DNA of 64,000 nucleotides from Bradyrhizobium sp. CCBAU 53340 (GCF_015291645.1 NZ_CP030055.1:1426001-1490000), one strand, 5' to 3'; shown: positions 24,602 through 36,738, counted from the stretch's first letter. Program-made: numbers and translations. The notes: generated by a model from the letters alone, not told the origin.

Positions 24602-26212
24602 TCACACTCTGATATCGACGCCGCTGCTCGAGCCGAGCATGCGGCCATAGCTGCGGCTGACGGGCGCGCTTGCGGCCTGATCGTCCTCGCTGATGATCAG
24701 GCGGCGGGCATTGCCGGAATTGTCGTTGTTCTGGCCGGCGTTCTGGCCTGACGAATTCTGGTCGCGCAGGCTGAAGGAGAGTCCGTTGCTGCCGGTCTTG
24801 AGGCCGGCATTGTCGAGCGCGCGCTGCAATTGCGGCGCATCCTGCCTCAGCATCGACAGAGTCTCCGGCTTCTCGACGGTGAGATGCGAGGTGACCTGCC
24901 CGTTGCGGTCGACATTGATGCGCACGTCGATGCGGCCGAGATCGGCCGGGTCGAGGCTGATGTCGAACCGGGTTTTTCCGGCGCGCGCGGCGGCCGCGAT
25001 CTCGATCGGAATGCCGCTGATCGGCACCGCGTTGGGGTTCGCCGCGGTCGCGGTCAGCGTTGCCGTCGAGGCGGTCGCGGCCGAGGTCGTATTCGTTAGC
25101 GGCGCCTGCACGGCGCTGGCGGCCTGCGCGCTGGTGTCGGTCGTTGCGCCGGCGAGGCCTTGCGTATCGGCATGCACGTGCGTCGTCGGCGCGGCCGGCG
25201 CCGCGTCAGCGGTGCGATCGGTTGCGGTCTTCGCATCGGCAGTGGTCGTGTCAGCCTGCGACTTTGCGGCTTGCGGATGCGCGGCGGCGCCCGCCGCGGT
25301 CGCGGGATTTTGCGCAGGTGTCGCGGTCTGCGCGCTCTTGCCGGCGTCCTGGCCTATATTGGAGACGTCGGTCTGACCTTGCGCTGTTACGGCCGCCTTG
25401 AACGAGGTCTTCGGCGTGCCCTGATCGACCGCGGTGATCTGCGCGGCCTTCGCCGTGACATCGGTTGCGGTGGCGTCGGTGTTCGCAACAGCCACCTCGG
25501 TGAGCGCGGCCTTTGCGTCGGTGGTGCTGGCCACGCCGGTCTTGGCAGTCTTGCCGGTCGCATCCGCCTTGATGCCGACGATCTGCGCCGCGGTCGAAGC
25601 GCTGGCGGCGATGCCGGCGGCTGCGATCGTCAGCGGCGAGGAGGTGGCGTTGGCAGCAGCCTGGTTCGCCACAGCATTCGGGTCGACTGGCACCGCGGGC
25701 GCGGCAACAGGTACGGTGGTCGGAACGGGCGTTGCCGCCGGCGTCGCAGCGGCTTGAGCGGCAGCCGCGGCATCCACGGCTGCGGCGAGGCCGTCGGTGG
25801 CGTTGTCGGTCTTGTCGCTCTTGGTGCTGTCGGACTTGTCGCCCGACTTGGCGGCCGAGGCGTCAGTCTTGTCGTTAGGTTTGCCGTCGGTCTTGGCCGG
25901 AGCGGCCGGCGTGTCGCTCGTGGCTGTCGTCGCGGTATCCGGGCCGTCGCTCGCCTTGCTCCGCGAGGACTGGTCGGTCGAGGAGCTGTCCCGCGCGCTC
26001 TTGTCGGACGAGGACGAGGCGGAATCGCTTCGCCGCGGCGCGGGTTCCTGGGTCGAGGACGGGGCGCTGTTGCTGATGGCCTGGGTGTTGCTGTCGACCA
26101 GATCGCCGAAGGAGGAGCTGGGCGTCTGGTCCTTGGTCTGCGACCGGGCAGGTTTCTGCTGCGCGCTGGAGACTTGCGCACTAGCCGCTACGTCTGACGT
26201 GACACCAACCAC
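24602..26212 (-). CDS. fliK: Flagellar hook-length control protein FliK
   Basis: Secreted ruler protein for hook length. 536 residues from GTG 26212, chosen because AAGGGG lies seven bases upstream; a TTG at 26254 is the alternative and lacks one. Residues up to about 390 are low complexity, rich in Ala, Thr, Ser, Asp and Lys, as expected for a disordered ruler; the C-terminal domain has the FliK pattern RFDISLDPADLGRIDVRINVDRNGQVTSHL. Paired with flgD. Confidence 0.85.
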   Translation of the reverse strand: MVGVTSDVAASAQVSSAQQKPARSQTKDQTPSSSFGDLVDSNTQAISNSAPSSTQEPAPRRSDSASSSSDKSARDSSSTDQSSRSKASDGPDTATTATSDTPAAPAKTDGKPNDKTDASAAKSGDKSDSTKSDKTDNATDGLAAAVDAAAAAQAAATPAATPVPTTVPVAAPAVPVDPNAVANQAAANATSSPLTIAAAGIAASASTAAQIVGIKADATGKTAKTGVASTTDAKAALTEVAVANTDATATDVTAKAAQITAVDQGTPKTSFKAAVTAQGQTDVSNIGQDAGKSAQTATPAQNPATAAGAAAHPQAAKSQADTTTADAKTATDRTADAAPAAPTTHVHADTQGLAGATTDTSAQAASAVQAPLTNTTSAATASTATLTATAANPNAVPISGIPIEIAAAARAGKTRFDISLDPADLGRIDVRINVDRNGQVTSHLTVEKPETLSMLRQDAPQLQRALDNAGLKTGSNGLSFSLRDQNSSGQNAGQNNDNSGNARRLIISEDDQAASAPVSRSYGRMLGSSSGVDIRV

Positions 26213-26561
26213 GGGCGACCCCTTGAAAACATCTTCGGACCAAGAGGTTAGCAAGGAGCGGGCCAGAGTCGTCTTGAGCTATTTTATACAGCAAAATCAA
26301 TGTCTTGATGGGGTGCGGTTGATGCTGCGGGGCTTCCCAAAACCCCATCATTTCTGCCGCCCCGGCAAGAATTGCCCCTCGCTCACCGCCCGCCCGATTG
26401 CTTCACCGGAATGCCACCTATATTAAAGGGTGCTCTCAGCCGCTTTCGACCGGGCAAGCCGTGCCCTTCGGGAACCTCGGTTCCCGGGGAGCGCCGATGT
26501 CCCGGTCAAAGGCGAAGGAAAATCGCGGATCGCCGCACGCCGTCACAACCGCTTTAGGCCC
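26213..26561. other. Intergenic region between fliK and mnmA
   Basis: About 350 bases between divergent genes. AT-richer patches near 26280 (CTATTTTATACAGC) and 26408 (CCTATATTAAAGG) may be promoter elements for fliK and mnmA respectively, but neither has a convincing -35 partner. No gene or repeat recognised. Confidence 0.5.
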
Positions 26562-27743
26562 ATGCTCAACAGTCTGGATCTCGAAGGCCGTCCTGAGGAT
26601 ACCAGGGTCGTCGTTGCCATGTCGGGCGGCGTCGATTCCTCGACCACGGCTGCGCTGCTCAAGGCGGAAGGCTACGACGTCGTCGGCATCACGCTGCAGC
26701 TCTACGACCACGGCGCGGCCACCCACCGCAAGGGCGCCTGCTGCGCCGGCCAGGACATCCACGATGCCCGCGACGTCGCCGCCAAGCTCGGCATTCCCCA
26801 TTACGTGCTCGATTACGAGGATCGCTTTCGCGAGTCCGTCATCGATGTCTTCGCCGACTCCTACGCGCTCGGCGAGACGCCGGTGCCCTGCATCGAGTGC
26901 AACCGCAGCGTCAAGTTCCGCGACCTGTTGAAGACTGCGCGCGAGCTCGGTGCGCAGGCGCTCGCCACCGGCCATTACGTCGCCTCGCGCCGTCAGGGCG
27001 ACGGCTCGCGCGCGCTGGTCTGCGCGGCCGACGCCGATCGCGACCAGAGCTATTTCCTGTTCGCGACGACGCAGGAACAGCTCGACTTCCTGCGCTTCCC
27101 GCTCGGCGACATGACCAAGCCCGAGACGCGCGAGCTCGCGCGCCGCTTCGGTCTCTCGGTCGCCGACAAGCACGACAGCCAGGACATCTGCTTCGTGCCG
27201 ACGGGTCGCTACACCGACATCGTGACGCGCCTGCGTCCAAACGCGATGGACCCCGGCGACATCGTCGATCTCGACGGCCGCGTGCTCGGCCAGCATCACG
27301 GCATCGCCAATTTCACCGTCGGCCAGCGTCGTGGTCTCGGCATCGCCGCGAGTGCGCCGCTGTTCGTGGTGCGGCTGGATGCCGCCAACCGCCGTGTCGT
27401 GGTCGGCCCGCGCGATGCGCTGAAGATGCACCGCATCGCCTTGCGTGACGTCAACTGGATCGGCGGCGGCGATATCGACCGCGCCATCGGAGGCGGCCTC
27501 GAGCTGTTCGTGCGCGTGCGCTCGACCCGCGCGCCGCAGCCGGCGTGGCTGCGCGGCGCAAACGGCCACTACGAGGTCGAGCTCGTCGCCGGCGAAGAGG
27601 GCGTCTCGCCGGGACAAGCCTGCGTGTTCTACGACGCAGCCAGCGGGCAGGCGCGCGTGCTCGGCGGCGGCTTCATCCAGAGCGCTGCTGCGAAGGTCGC
27701 TACGAGCACGACGAGGCCGCTCGTCGAGGCGGTCCGCGGCTAA
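26562..27743 (+). CDS. mnmA: tRNA-specific 2-thiouridylase MnmA
   Basis: Thiolates uridine 34 of Lys, Glu and Gln tRNAs. 393 residues. PP-loop AMSGGVDSS (19-27), catalytic PCIECN with Cys113 and the second cysteine Cys210 in DSQDICF, plus [17 protein letters not shown]. Start 26562 gives a typical N-terminus ([20 protein letters not shown]). Followed after 21 bases by a methyltransferase gene. Confidence 0.95.
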   Translation: MLNSLDLEGRPEDTRVVVAMSGGVDSSTTAALLKAEGYDVVGITLQLYDHGAATHRKGACCAGQDIHDARDVAAKLGIPHYVLDYEDRFRESVIDVFADSYALGETPVPCIECNRSVKFRDLLKTARELGAQALATGHYVASRRQGDGSRALVCAADADRDQSYFLFATTQEQLDFLRFPLGDMTKPETRELARRFGLSVADKHDSQDICFVPTGRYTDIVTRLRPNAMDPGDIVDLDGRVLGQHHGIANFTVGQRRGLGIAASAPLFVVRLDAANRRVVVGPRDALKMHRIALRDVNWIGGGDIDRAIGGGLELFVRVRSTRAPQPAWLRGANGHYEVELVAGEEGVSPGQACVFYDAASGQARVLGGGFIQSAAAKVATSTTRPLVEAVRG

Positions 27744-27764
27744 AGAATTTCCGGGGCAGGGGGC

Positions 27765-28403
27765 ATGGCAGCAGACATCTCGCGGGCCGGGGTCGAGAAG
27801 GCCTATGGCCGCTGGGCGCCGGTCTATGATCTCGTGTTCGGCAAGGTGTTCGATGCCGGCCGGCAGTCGACCATCGCCGAGGCCGATCGCATCGGCGGCC
27901 GTATTCTCGACGTCGGCGTCGGCACCGGGCTTTCGCTGTCCGATTACTCGCGCACCACGAAGATCTGCGGCGTCGACATTTCCGAGCCGATGCTGCGCAA
28001 GGCGCAACAACGCGTGCGTGCGCTTCGCCTCTCCAATGTCGAAGTGCTCTCGGTGATGGACGCGAAGAATCTCGCCTTTCCCGACGGTGCTTTCGATGCG
28101 GTGGTCGCGCAATATGTCATCACCGCGGTGCCAGATCCCGAAGGCACGCTCGATGAGTTCGTGCGCGTGCTGAGGCCGGGCGGCGAGCTGATCCTGGTCA
28201 ACCACATCGGCGCCGAGAGTGGCCCGCGAAAGCTGTTCGAGCTGGCCTTCGCGCCGATCGCCCGCCGCCTCGGCTGGCGCCCGGAATTCCCGTGGGATCG
28301 CCTCGTCAACTGGGCCGCCAGGCACGGCGGCGTCACGCTCGCCGAGCGCCGCCCCATGCCGCCGATGGGTCACTTCTCGCTGATCCGCTACCACAAATCG
28401 TAA
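27765..28403 (+). CDS. Phosphatidylethanolamine N-methyltransferase-like SAM methyltransferase
   Basis: 212-residue class I methyltransferase. The VEKAYGRWAPVYDLVFGKVFDAGR opening is typical of the Rhodobacter/Bradyrhizobium PmtA/PmtX phospholipid enzymes that make phosphatidylcholine from phosphatidylethanolamine. SAM-binding motif ILDVGVGTGLSLSDY (about 47-61), GVDISEPML and the VLRPGGELILVNH strand follow. Other small-molecule methyltransferases share this shape, so the substrate is likely but not proven. Probably in an operon with mnmA. Confidence 0.8.
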   Translation: MAADISRAGVEKAYGRWAPVYDLVFGKVFDAGRQSTIAEADRIGGRILDVGVGTGLSLSDYSRTTKICGVDISEPMLRKAQQRVRALRLSNVEVLSVMDAKNLAFPDGAFDAVVAQYVITAVPDPEGTLDEFVRVLRPGGELILVNHIGAESGPRKLFELAFAPIARRLGWRPEFPWDRLVNWAARHGGVTLAERRPMPPMGHFSLIRYHKS

Positions 28404-28449
28404 TGTTCAGCGGTGGGAACAGCGCGCGGGCTCCGCGCGTTTCCTTCCC

Positions 28450-28815
28450 ATGCGCACGACATCAAACCTCATTTTTGCGGGCCTCGTGATCGCAGCCTCT
28501 GCGCCAGCGATCGCGCAGGCCCCGCCCGCCCCGGCGACGCCGCCGCAAGCGACCGCGCCGCCATCCCCGCAACACGCAGCCGCCGACTGCGCCCCGCAGG
28601 ACCGCCCGAACCGCGCCACCGCGCCGGACGGCACCACCACCGGGCAATCGAGGGAACTGCTTGGCGACAAGCTGGCCAAATCCGACGGCGTGCTCTGCCC
28701 GCCCGCAGGCGTCGACCCCGAAATGCACGCCCCTGCGCCGAGCACGGACGGCAAAATGCCCGTGATCCCGCCCCCCGGCAGCCCCGGCGGCGACCCCAAT
28801 GTGAAGCCGAAATAG
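28450..28815 (+). CDS. Secreted Pro-rich hypothetical protein
   Basis: 121 residues with a clear signal peptide (cleavage near PAIAQA, about residue 23), then Ala/Pro-rich sequence with two isolated cysteines (CAPQDRP and LCPPAGVD) and a PPPGSPGGDPNVKPK tail. Similar unnamed exported proteins exist in Bradyrhizobium; function unknown. Start at 28450 lacks a strong Shine-Dalgarno. Monocistronic. Confidence 0.65.
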   Translation: MRTTSNLIFAGLVIAASAPAIAQAPPAPATPPQATAPPSPQHAAADCAPQDRPNRATAPDGTTTGQSRELLGDKLAKSDGVLCPPAGVDPEMHAPAPSTDGKMPVIPPPGSPGGDPNVKPK

Positions 28816-28839
28816 GGTGTTTCGGCGCAAGTGTGCTTC

Positions 28840-28912
28840 CTCGCCTCTCCCCGCCTGCGCGGAGAGGCCGGACTCTGCGCAACAGCGCCCGGGTGAGGGG
28901 GACTCTCCACGA
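28840..28912. repeat. Dispersed repeat with CCTCTCC/GGAGAGG hairpin
   Basis: CCTCTCC (28844-28850) and GGAGAGG (28861-28867) pair across ten bases, followed by a GGGTGAGGGGGACTCTCC segment. The pattern is one I associate with intergenic repeats in Bradyrhizobium. Confidence 0.55.
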
Positions 28913-29052
28913 GTCTGGTGTGAGAAAGCGCCTGATTCCGATGCCAAAATCACTCTATGGGCTCAAGCGACCTTAGCTTGACTTCCCACCGCCCCCTTCC
29001 TTATATGCCGCGCGTTCGCGAGATCGGCCGTTTCGGCCTCCGCGATCCCTGT

Positions 29053-29129
29053 GGCGGGGTAGCTCAGCTGGTTAGAGCACGGGAATCATAATCCTGGGGT
29101 CGGGGGTTCGAGTCCCTCCCCCGCTACCA
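29053..29129 (+). tRNA. tRNA-Met (CAU), elongator type
   Basis: 77 bases including CCA. Acceptor GGCGGGG / CCCCGCT with a G-T at the first pair, D-arm GCTCAGCTGGTTAGAGC, anticodon stem CGGGA/TCCTG around loop ATCATAA with anticodon CAT at 29087-29089, T-arm GGGGG-TTCGAGT-CCCTC. The CAU anticodon could also belong to tRNA-Ile2 modified with lysidine; the body looks like elongator Met. Confidence 0.9.
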
Positions 29130-29340
29130 ATTCTGCGATTTTGCACTCCAAACTGTGGTTTGCTGCGATTTTCCGCGCAGTACGCCCGTTCCGGTGTACC
29201 CAGCCGTTACCAACGGGATCCGAAAAGTTTGCGAGGCAGCGTAGTCCTTGCGTGCGGAATCGAGCCCGGGGTGCGGCGCTGCCCCAGGCGGCAATGGGTG
29301 TCTTGTGCCGGATTTCACCGACTTGGACTCTATGCCTGCT

Positions 29341-29856
29341 CTAGCCACCTGCGCTGACGAGCAGTGGATCGGCTGACATGACGAGCTTCAGGCTCCGCAG
29401 CGAAAAGGTCGATCGGGTGTGCCTGATGCCCTGAATCCGGTAGAGCTTCTCACGTAGAAAGCGCTCGTAGTGCGTGGTGTCGGCGACCGCAACCTTGACC
29501 AGATAGTCATAGTCGCCGGTGACGAGGTTGGCTTCGATCACCTCCGGGATCTTGGCAAGGGAATCGCCAAACCGCGCGAGCACCTTGTCGTCGTGCTTGT
29601 CGAGTGTGACTTCGATGAAGACGATATCCTTCAGGCCGATGGCGGCGTGATCGATGACGGCCGCGTAGTGTTTGATCACACCGATCTCCTCCAGGCGTCT
29701 GACCCGCGACCAGCATGGGGAAGATGACAGCCCGACGCGATCGGCCAGTTCGTTGATCGTCAGCCGTCCTTCGTTACGAAGAATCGAAAGGATCTTTCGG
29801 TCGATCAGGTCGAGCTGCGCCTTGGTTCGCGCTTTCGTGCTGGAAGACGATTTCAT
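29341..29856 (-). CDS. Lrp/AsnC-family transcriptional regulator
   Basis: 171 residues. N-terminal helix-turn-helix DLIDRKILSILRNEGRLTINELADRVGLSSSPCWSRVRRLE and C-terminal RAM/ligand domain with GDYDYLVKVAVADTTHYE. Start 29856 (MKSSSSTKARTK) has GGAG eight bases upstream. Divergent from the branched-chain 2-oxoacid dehydrogenase operon, so it is most likely its BkdR-type activator responding to branched-chain amino acids. Confidence 0.9.
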   Translation of the reverse strand: MKSSSSTKARTKAQLDLIDRKILSILRNEGRLTINELADRVGLSSSPCWSRVRRLEEIGVIKHYAAVIDHAAIGLKDIVFIEVTLDKHDDKVLARFGDSLAKIPEVIEANLVTGDYDYLVKVAVADTTHYERFLREKLYRIQGIRHTRSTFSLRSLKLVMSADPLLVSAGG

Positions 29857-29968
29857 CGAAAATCTCCGAAATGGCAGATGATCCTTCTGCAATCTGACAT
29901 TCTTGCACAAAAGATCGGGAGAATCACCTGATCACCCGGCAGTAGAGTCCTGGCGAGGAGATCAGCCC

Positions 29969-31482
<1,514 letters not shown>

Positions 31483-31483
31483 C

Positions 31484-32497
31484 ATGCCGTCCTTGACGAT
31501 GATCGAAGCGGTGCGCGACGCCATGGACGTGATGATGGCGCGTGACGACCGCGTCGTCGCATTCGGCCAGGATGTCGGCCGCTTCGGCGGCGTCTTTCGC
31601 TGCACGGACGGGCTGCAAGGCAAATACGGAGCATCACGCTGTTTCGACACGCCGATCTCCGAAAGCGGCATTGTCGGCATCGCCGTCGGCATGGGCGCGT
31701 ATGGGCTGAGGCCGGTCGCCGAGATCCAGTTCGCCGACTATATGTATCCGGCCTACGACCAGATCGTCTCGGAGGCGGCGCGTCTGCGATTTCGTTCGGC
31801 CGGCGAATTCAGCGCGCCCATCGTGGTGCGCATGCCCTGCGGCGGCGGCATCTTCGGAGCGCAGACGCATAGCCAGAGTCCGGAGGCGTTGTTCACCCAC
31901 GTGGCGGGGTTGAAGACGGTCATTCCATCGAATCCGTATGATGCGAAAGGCCTGCTCATCGCCGCCATCGAGGACGACGATCCCGTCGTGTTTCTCGAGC
32001 CGAAGCGGATCTACAATGGCCCGTTCGATGGGCACCATGATCGGCCGATCGTGCCCTGGTCGAAGCACGAGCTGAGCGAAACTCCGCAAGGCCATTACAC
32101 CGTGCCGATCGGCGAAGCCGTGGTCCGCAGGGAAGGAAGTGAGGTATCCGTCCTTGCGTACGGCACCATGGTCCACGTCGCCGAAGCGGCGCGCCGATCG
32201 GTCGGCATCGACGCCGAGATCATCGATCTCAGGTCCCTCGTCCCGCTCGACATCGACACCATCGTGCGATCGGTGACCAAGACCGGGCGCTGTCTCATTG
32301 TGCACGAAGCGACCCGCACGTCGGGCTTCGGCGCCGAACTCTCCGCGCTGGTCCAGGAACGCTGCTTCTATCACCTCGAAACGCCGGTGGTTCGGGTCAC
32401 CGGATGGGACACGCCTTACCCGCACGCGCAGGAGTGGGACTATTTTCCGGGACCGAATCGCGTCGGCCGCGCGCTCATGCGGTTGATGGAGGCCTGA
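31484..32497 (+). CDS. bkdA2: Branched-chain 2-oxoacid dehydrogenase E1 beta
   Basis: 337 residues pairing with E1alpha to form the active site. Transketolase pyrimidine domain (FGQDVGRFGGVFRCTDGLQ, ISESGIVGIAVGMGAYGLRPVAEIQFADYMYPA) and C-terminal transketolase domain (EVSVLAYGTMVHVAEAA, IDLRSLVPLD, VHEATRTSGFGAE). ATG 31484 overlaps nothing but lies one base after the E1alpha TGA; E2 follows after two bases. Confidence 0.95.
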   Translation: MPSLTMIEAVRDAMDVMMARDDRVVAFGQDVGRFGGVFRCTDGLQGKYGASRCFDTPISESGIVGIAVGMGAYGLRPVAEIQFADYMYPAYDQIVSEAARLRFRSAGEFSAPIVVRMPCGGGIFGAQTHSQSPEALFTHVAGLKTVIPSNPYDAKGLLIAAIEDDDPVVFLEPKRIYNGPFDGHHDRPIVPWSKHELSETPQGHYTVPIGEAVVRREGSEVSVLAYGTMVHVAEAARRSVGIDAEIIDLRSLVPLDIDTIVRSVTKTGRCLIVHEATRTSGFGAELSALVQERCFYHLETPVVRVTGWDTPYPHAQEWDYFPGPNRVGRALMRLMEA

Positions 32498-32499
32498 AG

Positions 32500-33786
32500 A
32501 TGCCTGTCGAACTGGTCAAGCTCCCCGATGTGGGAGAGGGCGTGGCGGAGGCGGAGATCGTCGAATGGCACGTCGCGGTAGGTATGGCGGTCCAGGAGGA
32601 CCAGATCCTCGCTGCCGTGATGACCGACAAGGCGACCGTCGAGATCCCCTCACCAAGAGCCGGCGTGGTCGTTGAGTTGGGTGCAGAGCTTGGCGCCCGT
32701 CTCGCCGTAGGCAGTCCGCTGGTCGGGATCAAGTTTGGCTCCGATGCTCAAGAGCCGGACCAGATTGCGCGGCCCGATGGTCATGCTGGAACAGGCGAGA
32801 GCCGCATCGATCCGCAAGTCAGGCCAACGATCGACGAGGGACGTGATCGTGCTCCTCGACCACACAGCGAGAATTGCGGTCCTGCGGCGAATGGCGAGCC
32901 GAGATTGGAGCCGGTGCGGCCCGTCGCATCGCCCGCCGTCAGGGCCCGGGCGCGCGAGGCGGGGGTCGATCTCCGCCTGGTCTCAGGCTCCGGGCCCGCT
33001 GGCAGGATCACGCATGATGATCTCGTCAGCCATCTGCGAGGCCGATCCAAGGTGCCGATCAAGGCGCCGATCGAGCAATGCGATGACAAGATCGACCCGA
33101 TCAAGGTCATTGGTCTGCGCCGCAGGATCGCGGAGAGAATGGCGGAAGCGACCAGGCGTGTGGCGCATTTCTCGTATGTCGAGGAAATCGACGTCACGGA
33201 TCTCGAGGCGTTGCGCCAGCAATTGAATACGGGATTTGCCGACACGCGGCCGAAATTGACCGTCCTGCCCTTTGTCGTTGCGGCACTTGCTCGCGCGGTC
33301 CGCGAGTTTCCCCAGGTCAACGGAACCTACGACGACGACAACGAGGTCATCGTCCGGCACAGCGCCGTGCATGTCGGCATTGCCACACAAACGGCGTCGG
33401 GCCTGATGGTGCCCGTGCTCTTTCACGCCGAAGCGCGTGATCCCTGGAGCTGCGCGGAAGAGATCAGGCGGCTGGCTACCGCCGCACGTGACGGTACCGT
33501 GCTGCGCCAAGAATTGAGCGGCTCGACCATCACCGTCACCAGCCTCGGTGATCTCGGCGGCATCGCGACCACGCCCGTCGTCAATCGGCCGGAGCTCGCA
33601 ATCATCGGCGTCAACAGAATGATGATCCGCCCTTTATGGCGGGGCACACAATTCGTGCCCCGCTGGATGATGAACCTGTCGTCCTCATTCGATCATCGCA
33701 TCATCGACGGTTATGAGGCCGCGCAATTCATTCGGCGCATGAAGGAATTGCTTGAAGCACCGGCCCTTCTTCTGGTTGGAAACTGA
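32500..33786 (+). CDS. bkdB: Branched-chain 2-oxoacid dehydrogenase E2 (dihydrolipoamide acyltransferase)
   Basis: 428 residues. One lipoyl domain with lipoyl-Lys44 in MTDKATVEI, a linker, peripheral-subunit-binding domain at about 143-178 ([16 protein letters not shown]), then the acyltransferase domain ending with catalytic [11 protein letters not shown] (His399, Asp403). Transfers acyl groups to CoA. In tight operon with E1 and E3. Confidence 0.95.
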   Translation: MPVELVKLPDVGEGVAEAEIVEWHVAVGMAVQEDQILAAVMTDKATVEIPSPRAGVVVELGAELGARLAVGSPLVGIKFGSDAQEPDQIARPDGHAGTGESRIDPQVRPTIDEGRDRAPRPHSENCGPAANGEPRLEPVRPVASPAVRARAREAGVDLRLVSGSGPAGRITHDDLVSHLRGRSKVPIKAPIEQCDDKIDPIKVIGLRRRIAERMAEATRRVAHFSYVEEIDVTDLEALRQQLNTGFADTRPKLTVLPFVVAALARAVREFPQVNGTYDDDNEVIVRHSAVHVGIATQTASGLMVPVLFHAEARDPWSCAEEIRRLATAARDGTVLRQELSGSTITVTSLGDLGGIATTPVVNRPELAIIGVNRMMIRPLWRGTQFVPRWMMNLSSSFDHRIIDGYEAAQFIRRMKELLEAPALLLVGN

Positions 33787-33787
33787 G

Positions 33788-35182
33788 ATGCAGGAGCACG
33801 TCGCGGAGGTCGTAATCATCGGCGGAGGGCCGGGCGGCTATGTCGCGGCGATCCGTGCCGGGCAGTTGGGCCTGCGAACCGTCCTGATCGAAAGAGCCGC
33901 CTTGGGTGGGACCTGCCTGAATGTCGGCTGCATCCCTTCCAAGGCGCTGATCCACGCCGCGGATGCGTTTCATGCTGCGACGCGTCAGCGCGAATCGTCG
34001 CCGTTCGGCCTCAGGGTCAAGGACGTCGAATTGGATTTCGCGCGCACCATCGCGTGGAAGGACTCGATCGTGACGCGGCTGGCGGGCGGCGTTGCGGGGT
34101 TGCTGAAGAAAAGCGGCGTGTCCGTGATCTCCGGCCAGGCCGAAATTCTGGACGGCAAGACCGTCAGGATCGAAACCGCCGACGCGACAGCGCGGGTTCG
34201 GGCCAGGCATCTCGTTCTCGCGACAGGCTCGTCGCCACAAGCCGTAACGACCCTGCCGTTCGGCGGCAACGTCATTTCGTCGACCGAGGCGCTTTCGCTT
34301 CGGGAGCGACCCAAACGGCTTGTCGTTGTCGGGGGCGGCTACATCGGCCTCGAACTCGGCATTGCCTTTGCAAAGCTGGGATCGGAAGTGACCGTGGTCG
34401 AATCCGACGAACGCATCCTGCCGAGATGGGATGCGGCCTTGACGCGTCCCGTGGCGAGAAGGCTCGAAGACCTGAATGTGAGCGTCATCACCTCGGCGCA
34501 TGCGCGAGGATTGACACGCGGTGGCGAGTGCCTCCTGGTCCAGCAGCGCGGACATGGGTCGCGCGAGTTGGCGGCGGACAAGTTTCTCGTCGCCGTCGGC
34601 CGCGAACCTTGCACGAAAGGTTTCGGGCTGGAGCGTTTGGACCTCGCGATGGAAGGGAAATTCGTCAAGATCAACGCGCGCTGCGAGACGTCCATGTCGA
34701 ACGTCTGGGCAATCGGCGATCTCACGGGGGAACCGATGCTGGCGCACCGCGCCATGGCGCAGGGCGTGATGGTGGCGGAGATCATTGCGGGACACCGCCG
34801 CTCCTTCGATGCCCTCGCTATCCCGTCCGTCTGCTTCACGGATCCCGAACTGGTCTGCGTGGGATATTCGCCGGAGCAGGCCAAGGCGGAGGGCCTCGAT
34901 ATCAAGGTCGCGACATTCCCCTTCGCCGCCAATGGTCGGGCCCTGACGCAGATGGATGATGAAGGTTTTGTGCGGATCGTTGCGCGGTCCGATGATCACC
35001 TCGTCATAGGAGGGCAGGCGGTCGGGGCCGGAGTGTCGGAATTGACGTCGTCGCTCGCGCTTGCCATTGAAATGGGGGCCGTGCTCGAGGATCTCGCCAG
35101 AACCATCGGCGCCCATCCGACAAGGAGCGAGGCGATCCACGAGGCGGCGTTTGGTGCGTTGGGTCAGGGCTTGCATATCTGA
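33788..35182 (+). CDS. lpdA: Dihydrolipoamide dehydrogenase (E3)
   Basis: FAD enzyme reoxidising dihydrolipoamide with NAD. 464 residues: FAD-binding [11 protein letters not shown] (11-21), redox disulfide [15 protein letters not shown] (Cys43, Cys48), NAD-binding [13 protein letters not shown], and C-terminal His443/Glu448 in [11 protein letters not shown]. One base after the E2 stop. A dedicated E3 in a bkd operon is usual in proteobacteria. Confidence 0.95.
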   Translation: MQEHVAEVVIIGGGPGGYVAAIRAGQLGLRTVLIERAALGGTCLNVGCIPSKALIHAADAFHAATRQRESSPFGLRVKDVELDFARTIAWKDSIVTRLAGGVAGLLKKSGVSVISGQAEILDGKTVRIETADATARVRARHLVLATGSSPQAVTTLPFGGNVISSTEALSLRERPKRLVVVGGGYIGLELGIAFAKLGSEVTVVESDERILPRWDAALTRPVARRLEDLNVSVITSAHARGLTRGGECLLVQQRGHGSRELAADKFLVAVGREPCTKGFGLERLDLAMEGKFVKINARCETSMSNVWAIGDLTGEPMLAHRAMAQGVMVAEIIAGHRRSFDALAIPSVCFTDPELVCVGYSPEQAKAEGLDIKVATFPFAANGRALTQMDDEGFVRIVARSDDHLVIGGQAVGAGVSELTSSLALAIEMGAVLEDLARTIGAHPTRSEAIHEAAFGALGQGLHI

Positions 35183-35250
35183 TGGGAACAAATCAAACGT
35201 GATGGAAACGCCCTGCATCGTGTGCAGCGCGATCAACTCTGGAGCGCATC

Positions 35251-36702
35251 GTGTCGAAATCTGAATTGGTATACCGCAACTACATCTCCGGCCGCTGGGT
35301 CGATGCGGCCGACGGCCGGCGTTTCGAACTACTGGATCCCTCCGACGGTTCGCATCTTGCCGAACTTGCCCGTGGCAGCAGCGAGGACGTCGATCGCGCG
35401 GTGCAGGCAGCAAGGGCATCGCTGGCCGGTGAGTGGGGCCGCATGTCGGCGACCGATCGCGGTCGTATCCTGCATCGGATCGGCGAGGCCGTTTTGAAGA
35501 ACGTCCATCTGCTGGCCGAACTTGAGGCACGCGATGTCGGCAAGCCTCTCAAGCAAGCGCGGGCCGACGTCGAGGCGCTGGCGCGTTACTTCGAATTCTA
35601 CGGCGCTGCCGCCGACAAGGTTCATGGCGATACCATCCCCTATCGATCGGGATTCACGGCGATCACGCTTCATGAACCGCACGGCGTGACCGCCCATATC
35701 ATTCCTTGGAACTATCCAATGCAGATCATCGGGCGCAGCCTCGGTGCGGCGCTCGCGATGGGCAACGCCACCGTCGTGAAGCCGGCGGAGGAAGCCTGCC
35801 TCACGGTGCTGGAGTTTACTCGCATCGCGGAGGAGGCGGGATTGCCACCTGGCGCGCTCAATGTCGTCACCGGGACCGGCGAGGAGGCCGGCGCGGCCTT
35901 GTCCGGCCATCCCGGCATCAATCACATTTCATTCACGGGCTCGGTGAGGACGGGTGCTCTGGTGCAGGCGGCGGCCGCGCGCAACGCGGTTCCGGTTACG
36001 CTGGAGCTCGGCGGCAAATCGCCACAACTGGTCTTTGCGGATGCCGATCTCGATCGGGCGCTGCCGTTCCTGGTGATGGCGGGTATTCAGAACGCGGGCC
36101 AGACCTGCTCCGCCTCGTCGCGAATCCTGGTCGAGCGGTCGATCTATGAAGAGGTGGCCGCACGCATGGCCGACGCCTATCGGAAGCTCAAAGTCGGGCC
36201 GGCGCTGGCCGATCTTGATGTCGGTCCCGTGGTCTCCCGTCGTCAGAAGGATATCGTCGAAGGCTACATCGGCCTGGCCGAGCGTGGCGATGCGCGTCTC
36301 GCCGCGCAAGGGAGCATCGTGCCCGATGCGCCTGCCGGCGGCGCTTACGTGACGCCGACGCTGATCCGCGACGTCCCGGCCAGCCATCGCCTGGCACAGG
36401 AGGAAATCTTCGGACCGGTTCAGGTGATGATGCCCTTCGACGACGAGCGGCAGGCGATCGATCTGGCGAATGGCACGCCCTTTGGACTTGTCTGCGGTAT
36501 CTGGACGCTCGATGGCGCGCGGCAATTCCGCCTGGCACGCAGCATTCAGTCGGGACAGGTCTTCATCAACAATTACGGCGCAGGCGGCGGAATCGAGTTG
36601 CCGTTCGGCGGCGTCAAGCGCTCGGGCCATGGCCGCGAGAAGGGCTTTGAAGCCCTTTACGGCTTTGCAACGACCAAAACCATCTCAATCTATCACGGCT
36701 GA
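35251..36702 (+). CDS. Aldehyde dehydrogenase (NAD(P)-dependent)
   Basis: 483-residue ALDH superfamily enzyme. Catalytic Cys286 in NAGQTCSASSR, Glu252 in LELGGKSP, Asn154 in PWNYP, and the late EEIFGPVQVMMPFDDE. GTG start 35251 with GGAG ten bases before; no ATG fits. Sixty-eight bases after E3, so it may belong to the bkd transcript. It would oxidise an aldehyde to the acid; the family resembles betaine/aminobutyraldehyde and related dehydrogenases but the substrate is unknown. Confidence 0.88.
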   Translation: MSKSELVYRNYISGRWVDAADGRRFELLDPSDGSHLAELARGSSEDVDRAVQAARASLAGEWGRMSATDRGRILHRIGEAVLKNVHLLAELEARDVGKPLKQARADVEALARYFEFYGAAADKVHGDTIPYRSGFTAITLHEPHGVTAHIIPWNYPMQIIGRSLGAALAMGNATVVKPAEEACLTVLEFTRIAEEAGLPPGALNVVTGTGEEAGAALSGHPGINHISFTGSVRTGALVQAAAARNAVPVTLELGGKSPQLVFADADLDRALPFLVMAGIQNAGQTCSASSRILVERSIYEEVAARMADAYRKLKVGPALADLDVGPVVSRRQKDIVEGYIGLAERGDARLAAQGSIVPDAPAGGAYVTPTLIRDVPASHRLAQEEIFGPVQVMMPFDDERQAIDLANGTPFGLVCGIWTLDGARQFRLARSIQSGQVFINNYGAGGGIELPFGGVKRSGHGREKGFEALYGFATTKTISIYHG

Positions 36703-36714
36703 CGGCCACGAAGT

Positions 36715-36738
36715 GCCGGCGGCAAGCACGCCGCCGGC
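36715..36738. terminator. GC hairpin between convergent genes
   Basis: Perfect stem GCCGGCGG / CCGCCGGC with an eight-base loop, between the aldehyde dehydrogenase and the minus-strand dehydrogenase gene; no T-run, so possibly a bidirectional but imperfect terminator. Confidence 0.45.

Noticed and set aside
24602..26212. Low-complexity Ala/Thr/Ser repeats read as a surface adhesin
   Set aside because: The C-terminal domain and the neighbouring flgD identify the gene as fliK; low complexity is normal for its ruler part.
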